DNA from: Gnetum montanum
Lineage: Eukaryota > Streptophyta > Gnetopsida > Gnetales > Gnetaceae
Length of the DNA: 64,000 nt
Direction: 5' to 3'
Assembly (NCBI GenBank): GCA_015680685.1
Contig: MNCI01009017.1
Span: 422,421-486,420, forward strand
The notes under the pieces are model-generated. The model did not search any database. It had not been told where the DNA came from and saw only the letters and a program-made list of their open reading frames with translations. This document shows, piece by piece, positions 20,914 through 31,990 of this stretch. Position numbers and translations under genes: made by a program. How positions within the stretch are numbered: the stretch's first letter is position 1; every line of letters starts with the position of its first letter.

Positions 20914-23751
20914 ATGGAACCAAGACTAAAAATATCGTAAGAGGAAGGACCATTGCAACCATGGGAGAAATGACCCTAAGGAGGAAGGGGCCAACAAGAA
21001 CATGGCCATGAATAGGCTAAGGCAACCCATGCAATAGGACCTCTTAAAGATGAGGCTGAGGTGGAATTTATCTAATAGATTCCCAAAGAGGTAGCCACAT
21101 CTGAACATTCACAGTGAGGTGAAGTGTCATGCCCTATACCCAGATTGGAAGTCACACTCACATAGGCCTGTTTCAACATAATTGGAAGCCATTAGGTCCA
21201 ATGCTTAGTTTAGTTCTTCAAGAACTAAATTTTAAACCATTCCTTGAATAGGCTCTAGAAGATGTTAGAACTCAACTACAAGCCTCTCCCATGTGGCCAA
21301 TCATCACTTTTAGTGGGGAGTGGTACATGGGAGAAACATATCTCTTCTAGAATAATAGGAAAGTAAGATCCACTATGAAAATCAAAGACATCCAAGTGTC
21401 CTACTCATTGGAGGCCATTGCATAGGTCCTTGGGTTGCTAGACATAGGAACATAGTTGGTAGAGTTGTCAACACAAGGTGACCTTGGAGCAAAGGAGTGG
21501 ATGCAATGGTGTTATGGTGTTAACTCTAAGGAGTTTGGTGTGCTCACACTAGTAGAATGAGCCTATTTCAAGATAGCAACCTATCACCTCAATCCAATGG
21601 TAAGTCCTAGTAAGGTGATAGCCTTCTCCACCTAAGCATGCACTACTCTAAGCGAAAAATTTCTAGCAAATCTTCCACAACTAATCTATCTAGAGATAGA
21701 AAAGTGCTTCAAAGAGAATGAACGTGAAAGAAAGACCTTTCCATTTTTCTACTTGATTAGGAAACTATGCAAAAGGGTAGGGATAGTCTGCTATGCAAAT
21801 GATATGCTCAGGCATGCTCCTAGTACTTTGTGGGCTGAGATGATGAATCATACAATGCTTGCCACAACCATAGAAGAGGAGCAGCAATGTCCACCTCCAC
21901 CACCTACTCATGAGCAAAGACTAGAGGTTCGCATTGTGGTTGAGTGCATGTAGAAATTCTAAGAGTAGCTCTTGCAACAAGAGTGGTAGGTAGGAACCAA
22001 TGATGGAGATCCATCTGTGTATAGACCAATTATGAGTCACCTTAGAGAAGTGTCTTGTACAATAAACCAAATGGAGGGAGGTGGGTCAATGTTTTCTACC
22101 TAATGAATGTAGTTTTCTACAAAGTCGAATCCAAGTGTCTGAGAGGTGACAATGTCTCTCTCTTAGAATCATATATTCCTAGAAATCTCTAGGAATGCCG
22201 CTTCCTTTTTGGTATGCTTGGAGGAGGATGAGGAGGCAACTGTATTGGTGATGTAGCATCAAGGGCAAGAGATAGCTATAGAGATCATTGTTGATCAAGT
22301 CATTAAGGCATTAAATACACCTATGGCACTTGAACTAGATGTTTTCACACTAAGAGATGTGTAATCATCTATAGGAATAATCAGTGAGAGACTAAGCATA
22401 GCCTAGCATGAAGAATTGTTAGACCGACTGGTGGAAATTGGGCAACTAATTCTAGATATCTTTGATTTTTTGGACATTATCACTATAACCCAATTGGAGC
22501 TACTAGAAGTAAAGGGTAAGTGCCTCATTTTAGAAGGACAACTTGAAATAGCTCAAGCACATAATCAATGCTTGGCTGTGGAAGTTGCCAAATTTCATGC
22601 TTGAATTACTAATCTTGCTCTTATCAACCTTGCATTGACACTAGATGAAGCTTTTTAACAGCTTTAAGAATATATTAAGTGGGTTGAGGGAGAAATGGTA
22701 ATGGTGGTCTTTCATCAATCCATAGTAGAAGCTAAAACTCATTCAATATAGAGGGACTTGATGCAGACTTGGCAAGAAAATGAGACCTTGACCACAAAAA
22801 ACCATCACCTATAGAATGTTGATGCATAAAAACAATAGTTAGAAGAATTTATCCATCAACAATAGGAGCAGCTTGCTAAGGCAAACATAAAATTGAGGAG
22901 ATTGATAGCAAAGAATTGTAACCTCTTGGGTCTATGTCTTACGCTAGAAGTCAACTATTGAGATTTCCACCTAGAAGAATGAGGCTCTAAAACTCAATAA
23001 AGTTAAAAATCATTATAGAGACTAGGTTGGCCTACAAAATAAGATGAATGAAAAGCATATCCAATTGGTGAAGGTAAAATTTAAGGAGGCCTTCCAGAAG
23101 ATCCAAAAGGTAGAGAATTGTGGCAACCCATTGTCAATGGGATTGATGTCTAAATACTACAAAAATTTGCATGAAGGAGTTGCAGATTGAAGAGATGATG
23201 GAGTACATGAAGCTATCCAATCTCCATTATGCAAACTCAGTAATGCTAATTACTAGATAGCCATGGTCTAAACTTGAAAAGCAAGTGGCTATCTCATACT
23301 TGTTGTACAAGGCTCAGTTCAAGATCCATAAATACACCAAGCAAAAGCTTGTAGTTGCGAATGATGAACTCAAGGTTCTCAAGGTGAAATTCACCAACTA
23401 GAGATCAGTTGTAGAGAACTCGGACAAAAGAATGAATGACTACCAAGCACTATAGGAAACACTTCAAGCAATCAACATTGAGTGCAAGAAATTTGTGGCT
23501 TGGTTTGTCGATGTAAAGGAGCTCTTTCCAATTTTTCCTTGTCCTCAGACCACATCGGTGAAGCTACATGGACCATGAACAATCATAGGAGTAAAGAAGA
23601 GAAAATGAAGGCATTATTGGATAATTTTCATCTTCCACTTGAAGTAGCAGTAGTAGTAGGACAACTGTTGCCACCTTTACCACCACACATGCTTAAAATT
23701 GGTGAAGGTCCCTCAAAACCTTAGGAGCCACCACCACTTGGAACTGTTTGA
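20914..23751 (+). pseudogene. ORF3: Transposase_32-like plus coiled coil (A)
   Basis: About 946 codons with many stops. The N-terminal third (about 21230-21830) has WP-x-ITFSGEWYMGETYLFW, a VSYSLEAIA-like helix, AYFKIATYHLNP and FYLIRKLCKRVGIVCYAND, in the order of the 'putative plant transposon protein' (Transposase_32-like) family. Then comes a short acidic, Pro-rich linker (PPPPPTHEQ). From about 22410 the protein is Leu/Glu/Lys/Gln-rich and coiled coil in type (LDRLVEIGQLILDIFD). The end has FVAWFVDVKELFPIFPCP and EPPPLGTV. It occupies the env-like position of Athila. The start is the ATG after the conserved acceptor. Biochemical role unknown; the family match is by eye. Confidence 0.75.
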
Positions 23752-23958
23752 CCTTTTCCATCAACTTCATGCCATCAAAGAATATGCTGTCCAATTTTGT
23801 GTCATGAACACTGGAATTTTTATAATGTGTTGATTTGTACACTAGGCAATCAGTTGTTATGTCTATTTTGTCTTAGTTTTTTTTACTATGTTAAAGTCAG
23901 TCAATAATTCCATTCCTTCCTAATTTTGTAAAGAACTTGAGGATGAGTTTTCATTTAG

Positions 23959-23969
23959 TTGTGGGGGTA
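23959..23969 (+). other. Polypurine tract of A
   Basis: TTGTGGGGGTA abuts the 3' LTR at 23970. Upstream GAGGATGAGTTTTCATT is also conserved in E1, B and C. Confidence 0.85.
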
Positions 23970-24913
23970 TGATGAGTTTCAGTTTCTCTTGTTGGCTAGA
24001 CCCCATCGATGAGGCCCTATCGATGTAGTCTATTACATTAGCGAGGTTCCATTGACTAGGCCCCATCAATGAGGCCCCATTGACACATCCCCATCTCTGT
24101 AGGGGTCTATCCTGATCTATAAATACAAGACACCAATCGCATTTATGATAGTCAATTCTCATAATAGTAGTAGAGCTCTTGTAGTTTTTCTATTTGAAAG
24201 TTAGAATATTTTTCCTAAGTGCCTGCAGTAGGAGTCATTGAGTGTATGGATCTTTATTCGAGCATTATTGTACCTAAGCACAACAATGTGTGTAGCAATA
24301 AAGATGAGCTTTTTGATAAACCTTGTAGCATTCTGGATAGATTAAATATTTCATTTATGTATTTAATGTTTTTAATTACTTATTCAATGTTTTCTAGTAA
24401 TTAATCTAATTAAGATAATTGAGAAAGATAAGCTAGATAGATTAAATACATAAGTACAACTACTTCGTGTGTAACATGTCTTCACTTGGTAATCCCAACA
24501 ACATTATTGCTTAGTATACCTAGTAGCATAGCACTTGGTAACCTAGCAGTGGATACATGGGTTTAGGACATGTATAGAAAGTGAGATATGATACTTATGT
24601 TAGAATTAGCTAGAGGCTAGTAGGTTAGTTACATTAAATTAACCATTAAATTACCTTGTCTTTATCTCTATTCAAGCACGAAGAATATAAAACATAAAAC
24701 TATAAAAATCATATGCCTTAATTACACTTAACCATACAATGTGCTTCACAAGTGTAATTGGGAAGACAACGATTGACCTTAGGGCAAGGTTCACTACCTC
24801 GAAGACTAGTGCATTAGAAACTATAAATTCCATGGAATTTGACCGAATCATGCATGAACCTTGTCACTTTGTGATTTATATAATTGGGCATAGAGGTACC
24901 TTGTTGCTCATTA
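23970..24913 (+). repeat. 3' LTR of A (944 bp)
   Basis: TGATGAGTTTCAG to GCTCATTA; the terminal CA has become TA. It aligns along its whole length with 10732-11682. TATA (CTATAAATAC) is at 24117-24126 and CAATAAAGATG near 24297 gives the polyadenylation signal. The duplicate ATTAT follows. Confidence 0.93.
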
Positions 24914-24918
24914 ATTAT

Positions 24919-25290
24919 GCTTAATACTACAAAGATTTTAATTATATAATGTGTTGTAAAACCAAGAAATAGATTTGGGATATCCTTGAATCCACTCATA
25001 AAAGGAAAACTATAGTAAAGCAGTCAAAGGCCTGAACTCTCAATCATAAACTTGAGCCTTTTAAGATCAAGGAGGATAAGATTATTAAAAAAAAAATACT
25101 TCTATAGTATTACTGAGATTGCAAATGCTCTAAGAAAAATCCTTGAGATGGATTTCCTTGATTTAAATTTTTTTAGAAAGTCTTGGGAAGTCTTCCAATG
25201 AGGTTTTATGAAAAATTCATAGTTATTCTTGAAGTTAGAGATACCAACATCATGAAAGTGAAAGAACTTCAAAGAAATCTAGAGACTTAC
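24919..25290 (+). pseudogene. Copia Gag, central part (K)
   Basis: Continuation of the K gag after element A. Degraded motifs include the I-W-D-I-L / E-x-T-H block (here IWDILESTHKRK-like with a frameshift), ITEIANALRK and, just before the break, VKELQRNLETY. In copia gag this corresponds to the L-x-S-L-Q-T-Y-E-M-T-L region. The sequence is interrupted after LETY and resumes with MTLTVP at about 27900. Confidence 0.55.
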
Positions 25291-25881
25291 TACTGGTGAC
25301 CGTTTGGGACGCGACCACCAACAAGTGTCCTCAAACAAGATTTAGGTGCCTGCTGGTCTCTGGCAACACCAAGGCCCATATACCTCCAAATAGACTCAGT
25401 AGTTAATGTGAGTATGTGTGTGTGCTGTTGTGGCGTGTAGTTGTGAAAAATAAAATGATTTCATTATGTGTAAACTATAAATGACTTATCTTAAAGAAAT
25501 TCAGCCAACTTTGCCAAGTACTGTGAGTTGTTGAGAGTTTCTATTTTGTTCAATTGCCTAGTCTACGCGGTCCTTATAATACCTACTTGTAACAAATAAA
25601 ATTTTGTTAAAACATTTGAGCACAACTCCGCGAATCTACTTCTAATTTTCCCATGAGAAAGAGATAGTTCCACAAGAAAACTAGAAATAGAGCAAGATTC
25701 GATGGAAATAGATAGAAAAGAAAAACAAATTTGTGTAGGCCTCAAATATTTAAACAAGGTAAAATGACATGAGTAAACACTTTGCAATAAAGCTATCAAA
25801 AATTCAATATCTATGAATTGTTCAAACTTCCAAGGCTCAAATAAGCAATTTTTTCAAGACAATCCTACTATGCTACCAAAA

Positions 25882-25978
25882 NNNNNNNNNNNNNNNNNNN
25901 NNNNNNNNNNNNNNNNNNNNNNNNNNNNNNNNNNNNNNNNNNNNNNNNNNNNNNNNNNNNNNNNNNNNNNNNNNNNNN
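25882..25978. other. Assembly gap (97 N)
   Basis: Unknown bases inside the 2.6-kb insert. Confidence 0.99.
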
Positions 25979-26980
25979 GGGCAACAAGAACAATAAGAGC
26001 AATCTAAAAATCCCAAAATTACTTGCAAAGAATGATATTATCTAAACCACTAGCTAAAAAATTAAACAAAATAAAAATAAAACATAACTCACAGGACCAT
26101 GACAAAGAGGCTGAAATCTTTCCTTTAGCAAGTCATCTTACAAACAATCTTTCACAATGTCTTTTACAAATGCGCTTCCCAAGAGCCAAAGTGTGAGCTC
26201 CAAGTGCTAGCTAGTAGCCTTCCCAAAGTATGATGTCTTAACCCCCCTCAAAAGTCCTCCTTGAGACCCCAATGTATTCTCTTTTTATAGGGTTCAAAGG
26301 TGGTTACATACTTAAAATATCTTAGCTAACTTGTCTCCCAAGTAAGGGAGTTACAACTTAGCCATGTAATTAGGAGATATTTCTCACTAATTTAATTGGG
26401 AAGTTAAGTAGTTGGGAAGTTGTACATAAAGTAAGGAGGAATTTATGCTACCACTAATATTTGTAAATATTACAAATATAATAACATTAATATTACAATT
26501 ATGTTATGGGTAGTAATAATTTTTGAAAAATAATGTCTTGAAGCCTTGGAATAATTAAATTAAAAGGTAAGTCTGAAACCAGGGCTTCATGCTATTAGCA
26601 TAGGTGACATTGTTTCATTACTGAATTAAATTAATCAGTAGACCATTTAAAATTTTATTTTTGATGAACTACAGCTCTGATTTACTGGCATTGGCCCAAA
26701 ATATCTCTTGACATCTATCACAGTGTGCCTTTGTGTCTTTGTTACCGCCTTTTGTGGACTGGTATGCGATATCGAATGCTTTGGCATTGGGCATGGTTGC
26801 TGTTTCGAATTGCACGTTCCAGGGCGAATGACATTTGTGATTGCCATTTTTCACTGCTTGAAAAATTTGAAATGCATTCCTTGTGAAAGCCCAGGCTCAT
26901 TTGGTGAGGTCGCAGCTGGATAATCCCTGCAATAAAGTATTGCAACTCACGGCGGTGGTTGGATTTGTGGTGGATTTATT

Positions 26981-27214
26981 TTTTAGAAACATTCTAAGCA
27001 ATGGAGGCCCCTTTCTAAGGCACCAGTTATAGGAAAGGGTAAGGTAAGTTACGAAACGGCCCTGCAACTGCCCGAAAATCCTCTGTGCAGTGCGCAACTT
27101 TCGGATCTTTCTGAGAGCGTCTGTGATGGCATTGAAGGTGCAGGTCTAAAACAGAAACCCGAAACTGAAGATTTCATTACTGAAATTAAAAGAACTACCA
27201 CCGCGAAGCTCTAA
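26981..27214 (+). other. Possible exon-like open stretch in the insert
   Basis: An open frame of about 75 codons without an ATG, ending ITEIKRTTTAKL-stop, with balanced codon use unlike the AT-rich surroundings. AAGGTAAGTT at 27041-27050 is a perfect plant 5' splice donor inside it. The product is not recognised. It may be a fragment of a host gene carried by the insert, or chance. Confidence 0.25.
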
Positions 27215-27893
27215 TGGGTAGCAACAATCTTAGGGGCTCCTGCTGCTATGGGAAAGTTTTGATTACAGCAAGGGTTTGGGTCAATGTGTTGACAAGAACT
27301 GCACCGTTTCTTCCAGCAAGTTGGGAAGGTGCAGCACCGCGGGACTATGATTTTAGAGAAATTTAGGGCCTTTTCTCATTCTTCATCACTTCATTTTTGC
27401 TTTCTCTACGGTTTTTTTTTTTACAAATCTGAAACCTTCCACAGTTATGCACGTCTGAACCAGGGTCGCGATTTGAATGCGTTTTCAATGGAAAAATTCA
27501 GAATATAGGCCTGCGTCGTTTATGGAATGATCTCTATCTTTTGGTTTTGCTATTTTTACTTCTTCAGAAATTGCAACTTGTATCTTTCCATTTCCGTGAC
27601 TCTCACCCTTGGTATACTTTGAAGCTCGAACCGACGTTTCTTCAAAAAAAAATTTGCTGTTTATTCCTTCAAACCTTTCACTGCCTCCTTGAGAGACTGA
27701 AAATATGCTACGGTAGTATATCCCCTCTCTCTCTTTTTTTTAAAAAATATATTTTTGGACTATTGTATGTAGCAACATGATTATTCCTAGTATTATTTGT
27801 TCTCCACACCAATATTCCATTATGGGCCATCCCTTAAATTCCATACCAAGGAAATGAAATAACACATTCACATTATCCTATTCTTACAATAAT

Positions 27894-29050
27894 GTTCAAG
27901 ATGACTCTTACTGTTCCATCGAATGGCTAAATGTGCCAACACTTACAAGTTATCTTTGAAAAAAGGTCATAAGACTATATCTTCAAAGAAAAACTTTATC
28001 TTAAAATCTTCTAATGATGAAAAAGAAGAAGAATATTCATATGATCTTAATGAGGAAACTTGGCCTATTTGACAAGAAAGTTCAATAGATTCTTTAAGAA
28101 GAAGCTCAAAGGTAAAATTCCCACAAGAAATGATAAGAAAGGGAATAAGAAGAATGACATATAGTGTTATCATTACCATGGCTATGGACACATTGCTTTA
28201 GAATTATCTATAGCTAAAAGAAAAAAAAGTACCAAATTAGAATTCCAAAAGAAAGAAATCTCTTACATGTACTTGGAATAAAGAAGAAGTTCTTTTGATA
28301 GAAGATGAAGTTGAAGACTATAGACTTGTACTCATGATGATTCTTAAAGGAGGTGATCAGATAGAATTTCAAGATAATTAGAAGATGATGAAGAATAAAG
28401 GTATGAAGCTTTACTTATTGATTTAGAAAAATCTCAAAAAAATTTCATTAGGATGAAAATTAAATTACATAAAAAAGATTTAAAATTATATGAATATGCA
28501 AAAAAGAAAAAGCAATAAGAAGTGTGAAAACTACAAAGATTAGAAGCATAAAATTAGTAAACATGAGAAAGAGATGAATGAGAAAAAAGAAGAATTTAAA
28601 CAATTATAAATAATCTTGTCATTATCCAAGACATAATTGGTGATCAAACTAAAACTATAGATGATCTAAGAAAGTTTCTAGAAAATTTCACAAAAGATAG
28701 CATCACACTCAATGTCATGATGAAAAGCTATAGGAATCTAGTAGATCATACAAAAGTTGGATACCAACCATTTGAGAAAAATTGAAGAAAACCATATAAG
28801 AGGGACTATTTTTCAAGGTATTAAGTTATTACAAGAAACTAAAATATTCAATGTCATTATTGTAAAGCTTTTAGAAATAGGAAATATTAATTTATGAAAC
28901 TACTAGAAAAGTAGTTTCAAAAGCCTACCATAAACAAGCCAAGTACATTTTAAGATTCAAAAATAAAATTGAAAAAGGTGTTGATTTCTAAAGAAGAAAA
29001 TCATTTGACATGCATGACTACCATATTTACAATAAGATAAAATAATTTTT
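27894..29050 (+). pseudogene. Copia Gag, C-terminal part with zinc knuckles (K)
   Basis: Resumes the gag frame: MTLTVPSNG, then an acidic SSxxEEEEYSYDL block (about 28010-28060), a Lys-rich stretch and a degraded knuckle CYHYHGYGHIALEL (about 28165-28205; the final Cys is lost). Downstream is a charged coiled-coil-like region (28440-28720) and a second Cys pair (CHYCKAFRNRKY, about 28855). Long gags with coiled-coil tails are common in SIRE-type copia. Many stops. Confidence 0.6.
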
Positions 29051-30340
29051 GATAATTAGATAGTGGATGCTCATGTTACATGATAGGTGATATGAATAAA
29101 TTCTTAAAGTTAAATAGATTTAATGTTGGGACTATGATATTTGATGATAATGGAAAAGCTCTCATCAAAGGTAAGGATATTATTTGAGGTAAGTCATATC
29201 CCAAAATCCATAATTTATACTATGTAAATGACTTAGAATATAATTTATTAAGAATAAGTCAATTGTGTGACAATGGAAAAGAAGTTTTTTTAGATCATTG
29301 TATTGTCAAAGATATAAAAACTAAAGAAATCAAATATTTTTGTAAAAGATCAAGAAATATTTATATTGTTGAAATTATGATTTCTCTAACTATGAGATTA
29401 AGTGTTTATTGCACAAATTAGAAGATATATAGCTTTGGCGTAGAAGACTAGCACATCTAAAATTTGAAAGTATGTTAAAGCTCTCTAGGAAGTAAATTGT
29501 TGAGGGTCTCCCACAAATACAAATAAAAAAGGATAAGTTGTGTAATACTTGTTAAAAACTCAAGAAGAAGAAATTTTCAACTCAAGTTTAAAATGAAATT
29601 ACCACCTTTATATGCCTCTTGAATTGTTATACATGGATTTGGATGGTTGATCAAGAATAACCAATATATGAGGTAAAAAATAGTTTATGATTATTCTCAT
29701 TTCACTTGCATCTCATTGCTAACCCATAAGGATGAAGCTTTTCATCACTTTAAAAGTTTATATCTTAAATTGAAAAGAAAAAAAGGTTATCTCCTAAAGA
29801 TTATCAGAAGGGATCATGATGTAGAATTCTAAAATCATATATTTTTTGAATTCTACCCTAACAAATGCATCAATAATCAATTTTCTACTCCATGAACATC
29901 TCAATAGAATGATTTAGTTGAATGAAGAAATGATGTCCTACAAGAAATGATTAGAACTATGCTACATGAAAGGGATCTTCCAAAATCATTCTAGGGAGAA
30001 GATATAAACACTACTTACTATATTTCAAATTTTATTATAATCAAATCATAGACCCCTAATATGTTATATGAACTATACTAGGGTAAGAAATCCAAGGTGA
30101 GTTACTTTAAAGTTTTGGTTCAAGATAGTTTATTTTAAAAGAAAAGTAGAGAAAGTTTGATGGCAAAATAGATGAAGATATTTTTCTTAGTTATTCATCT
30201 ACTAGTAAAGCTTACATGAGTTACTTTAAAGTTTTGGTTCAAGATAGTTTATTTTAAAAGAAAAGCAAAGAAAGGTTGATAGCAAAATAGATGAAGATAT
30301 TTTTCTTAGTTATTCATCTACTAGTAAAGCTTACATGATG
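29051..30340 (+). pseudogene. Copia protease and integrase (K)
   Basis: The protease active-site block LDSGCSCYMIGDM begins at about 29056, then VNDLEYNLLRISQLCDNG. The pre-integrase region LWRRRLAHLKFESM is at 29430 and the zinc residues are at about 29540 (DKLCNTC). The integrase core is heavily broken. ILGRRYKHYLLYF at about 29990 corresponds to the FWAEAVNTA-type block. A 119-bp tandem duplication disrupts the integrase C-terminus at 30099-30336. Confidence 0.7.
30099..30336 (+). repeat. 119-bp tandem duplication in copia pol
   Basis: Two nearly identical copies start with GAGTTACTTTAAAGTTTTGG at 30099 and 30218. 119 is not a multiple of three, so the duplication itself shifts the frame. 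Only a few mismatches, so it is younger than most damage in K. Confidence 0.93.
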
Positions 30341-31990
30341 TCAAATAAATAGTTTCTTATAGTATTAAAATCTATTCATGTCATTTTTAATGATTCCATT
30401 GATAGGTGTAATGAGGATCATGATGATAACAATATAAAATTCATTAGAAATTCTATAAGGAATGATACTAAACCTAATGTAAAATTGGCAAGAAGTGACA
30501 ATGTGGATAATAAAGAAGAGGAGAAAGCATCCTCTTATTAATCCAAGTATTACAAAAATCATCCTTTAGAATAGATTATAGGAAATAATAATGATGGTAT
30601 TAGAACTAGGAGAACCTTACAAGAATTTAATGGATACTCTTATTTTCTCTCTCAACTGGAATCTAAAAATGTTTTTGAAGCTTTAAATAATGAATCATCA
30701 GTGCTTAATATGAATGAAGAGTTAAATCAATTTGAGAGGAATAATATTTTGGAACTTCTTGAAAGATCCATGGATAGCAAGATTATTAGAAAAAAATCAG
30801 CTTTTAGGAACAAGAAAAATGAGGATGATATTATCACAATAAGCACAACTAGAATAGTAGATCAAGGCAACAAATCAACAAGAGGGCATTGATTATGATG
30901 AGACATTTGTTGCAATAGCTAAATTTGAGTCTATAAGTATTTTAATTTCTTTTTAATTCATATGAATATTAAAATATTTCAAATGGATTTTAAAATCACT
31001 ATTTTCAACAATTACATTCAAGAAAAAGTATACATTAAAAAATCAATGGATTTTATAAATGCTATCTATTTTGATCATGTGTTTAATCTTAGGAAAGCAT
31101 TATATGATTTAAAATAGGTTCCTATATTTAATATGGTAGACTTACATCATATTTGATCAATAATGATTTAAATAGAGACTCTATGAATGCTATCTTATTC
31201 ATTACCATGAAAGATAAAGATGTTTTAATGTTAAGATATATGTGGACTATATTCTTTTTGGTAATACTAATAAATATTTATGCAAGGATTTTGAAAGTCA
31301 CATGCAAGAAGAATTTGAAATAAAAGTAATGGGTGAACTATCCTTCTTCCTTTGACTACAAATCAATCAAATGAAAAATGGGATTTTCATCATCCAAAGA
31401 AAGTATATTAGGGACATGCCAAAAAAGATTAAGTTGGAAGACTATTAATTGTGTGTATTTGTGCTAGATATGAGTCTTGTTTGAAAGAGTCTTATTTAAG
31501 TACTATAAAATATAGATTTAGATATCTTAAAGGTACTACACAACATGGTCTTTAGTTTCCCAAAGACACATGTCATGATCTTATTGGGTATACTTATGTA
31601 AATTGGGTAGGATGCATGGATGATTGGAAAAGCACTATGTACAAAGTAAACATCTACATCCATCTTAATAGGTGAGGCTAAATACATTGTAGCTAGGAGT
31701 TGTTGTGCTTAGCTAATATCAATAAATTAAATGCTTTAGGACTATGGAATACAACATTAAATCTTAACCATGGTCTATGATGATTAAAGTGCTATTAATA
31801 TTAGTAAGAGTCTAGTTCAACATTCACATGTAAAGAATATTGAGATTAGTCATCATTTTATCAAAGAACATGTAAAAAAATTTGATCTTCTAGGATTAAA
31901 TTATTACAAAAGAGCAACTTATGGACATTTTGACACAGCCTATACCAATACCATAACTCAATATGATAAAGTAAAGTTTGGATGTTGGGC
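30341..31990 (+). pseudogene. Copia reverse transcriptase and RNase H (K)
   Basis: After a low-complexity linker (30400-30880), the DYDETFVAIAKFESI block starts RT at about 30893. The catalytic box reads YVDYILFGNT (about 31238), so the second Asp of YVDD is lost. EEFEIKVMGELSFFL follows. RNase H relics include YRFRYLKGTTQHGL (about 31510) and DDWKSTMY-like (31618, from A-D-W-A-G-C-x-D-D-R-K-S-T). The C-terminus ends near LTKLDTQVLQLVLG (about 31990). Confidence 0.75.

Larger units (their letters stand above)
10732..24913 (+). mobile_element. Complete Athila-like gypsy element A (14.2 kb)
   Basis: Full-length element: 5' LTR 10732-11682, primer site, gag, protease, RT, RNase H, integrase, spacer, internal promoter, ORF3, polypurine tract and 3' LTR 23970-24913. 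A perfect 5-bp duplication ATTAT lies at 10727-10731 and 24914-24918. It interrupts the gag of copia K. Its coding regions carry many stops. A solo LTR is inserted near the gag/protease junction. Confidence 0.95.
25291..27893. mobile_element. Unidentified 2.6-kb insert in copia gag
   Basis: Foreign sequence between two adjacent gag codons of K. It is richer in GC than its host (for example around 25300-25400 and 26660-27500), contains a 97-N gap (25882-25978), and has no recognisable LTR, terminal inverted repeat, poly-A tail or target duplication. CCCTATAAAAAG on the - strand at about 26285 could be a TATA box. Several short frames overlap at 26640-26950 on both strands; I recognise none. 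It could be a captured gene fragment, a decayed LTR or a DNA transposon. Confidence 0.5.

Noticed and set aside
26640-26950. Several overlapping frames on both strands as a small gene
   Set aside because: Mutually overlapping, none longer than 71 codons, no recognisable product.
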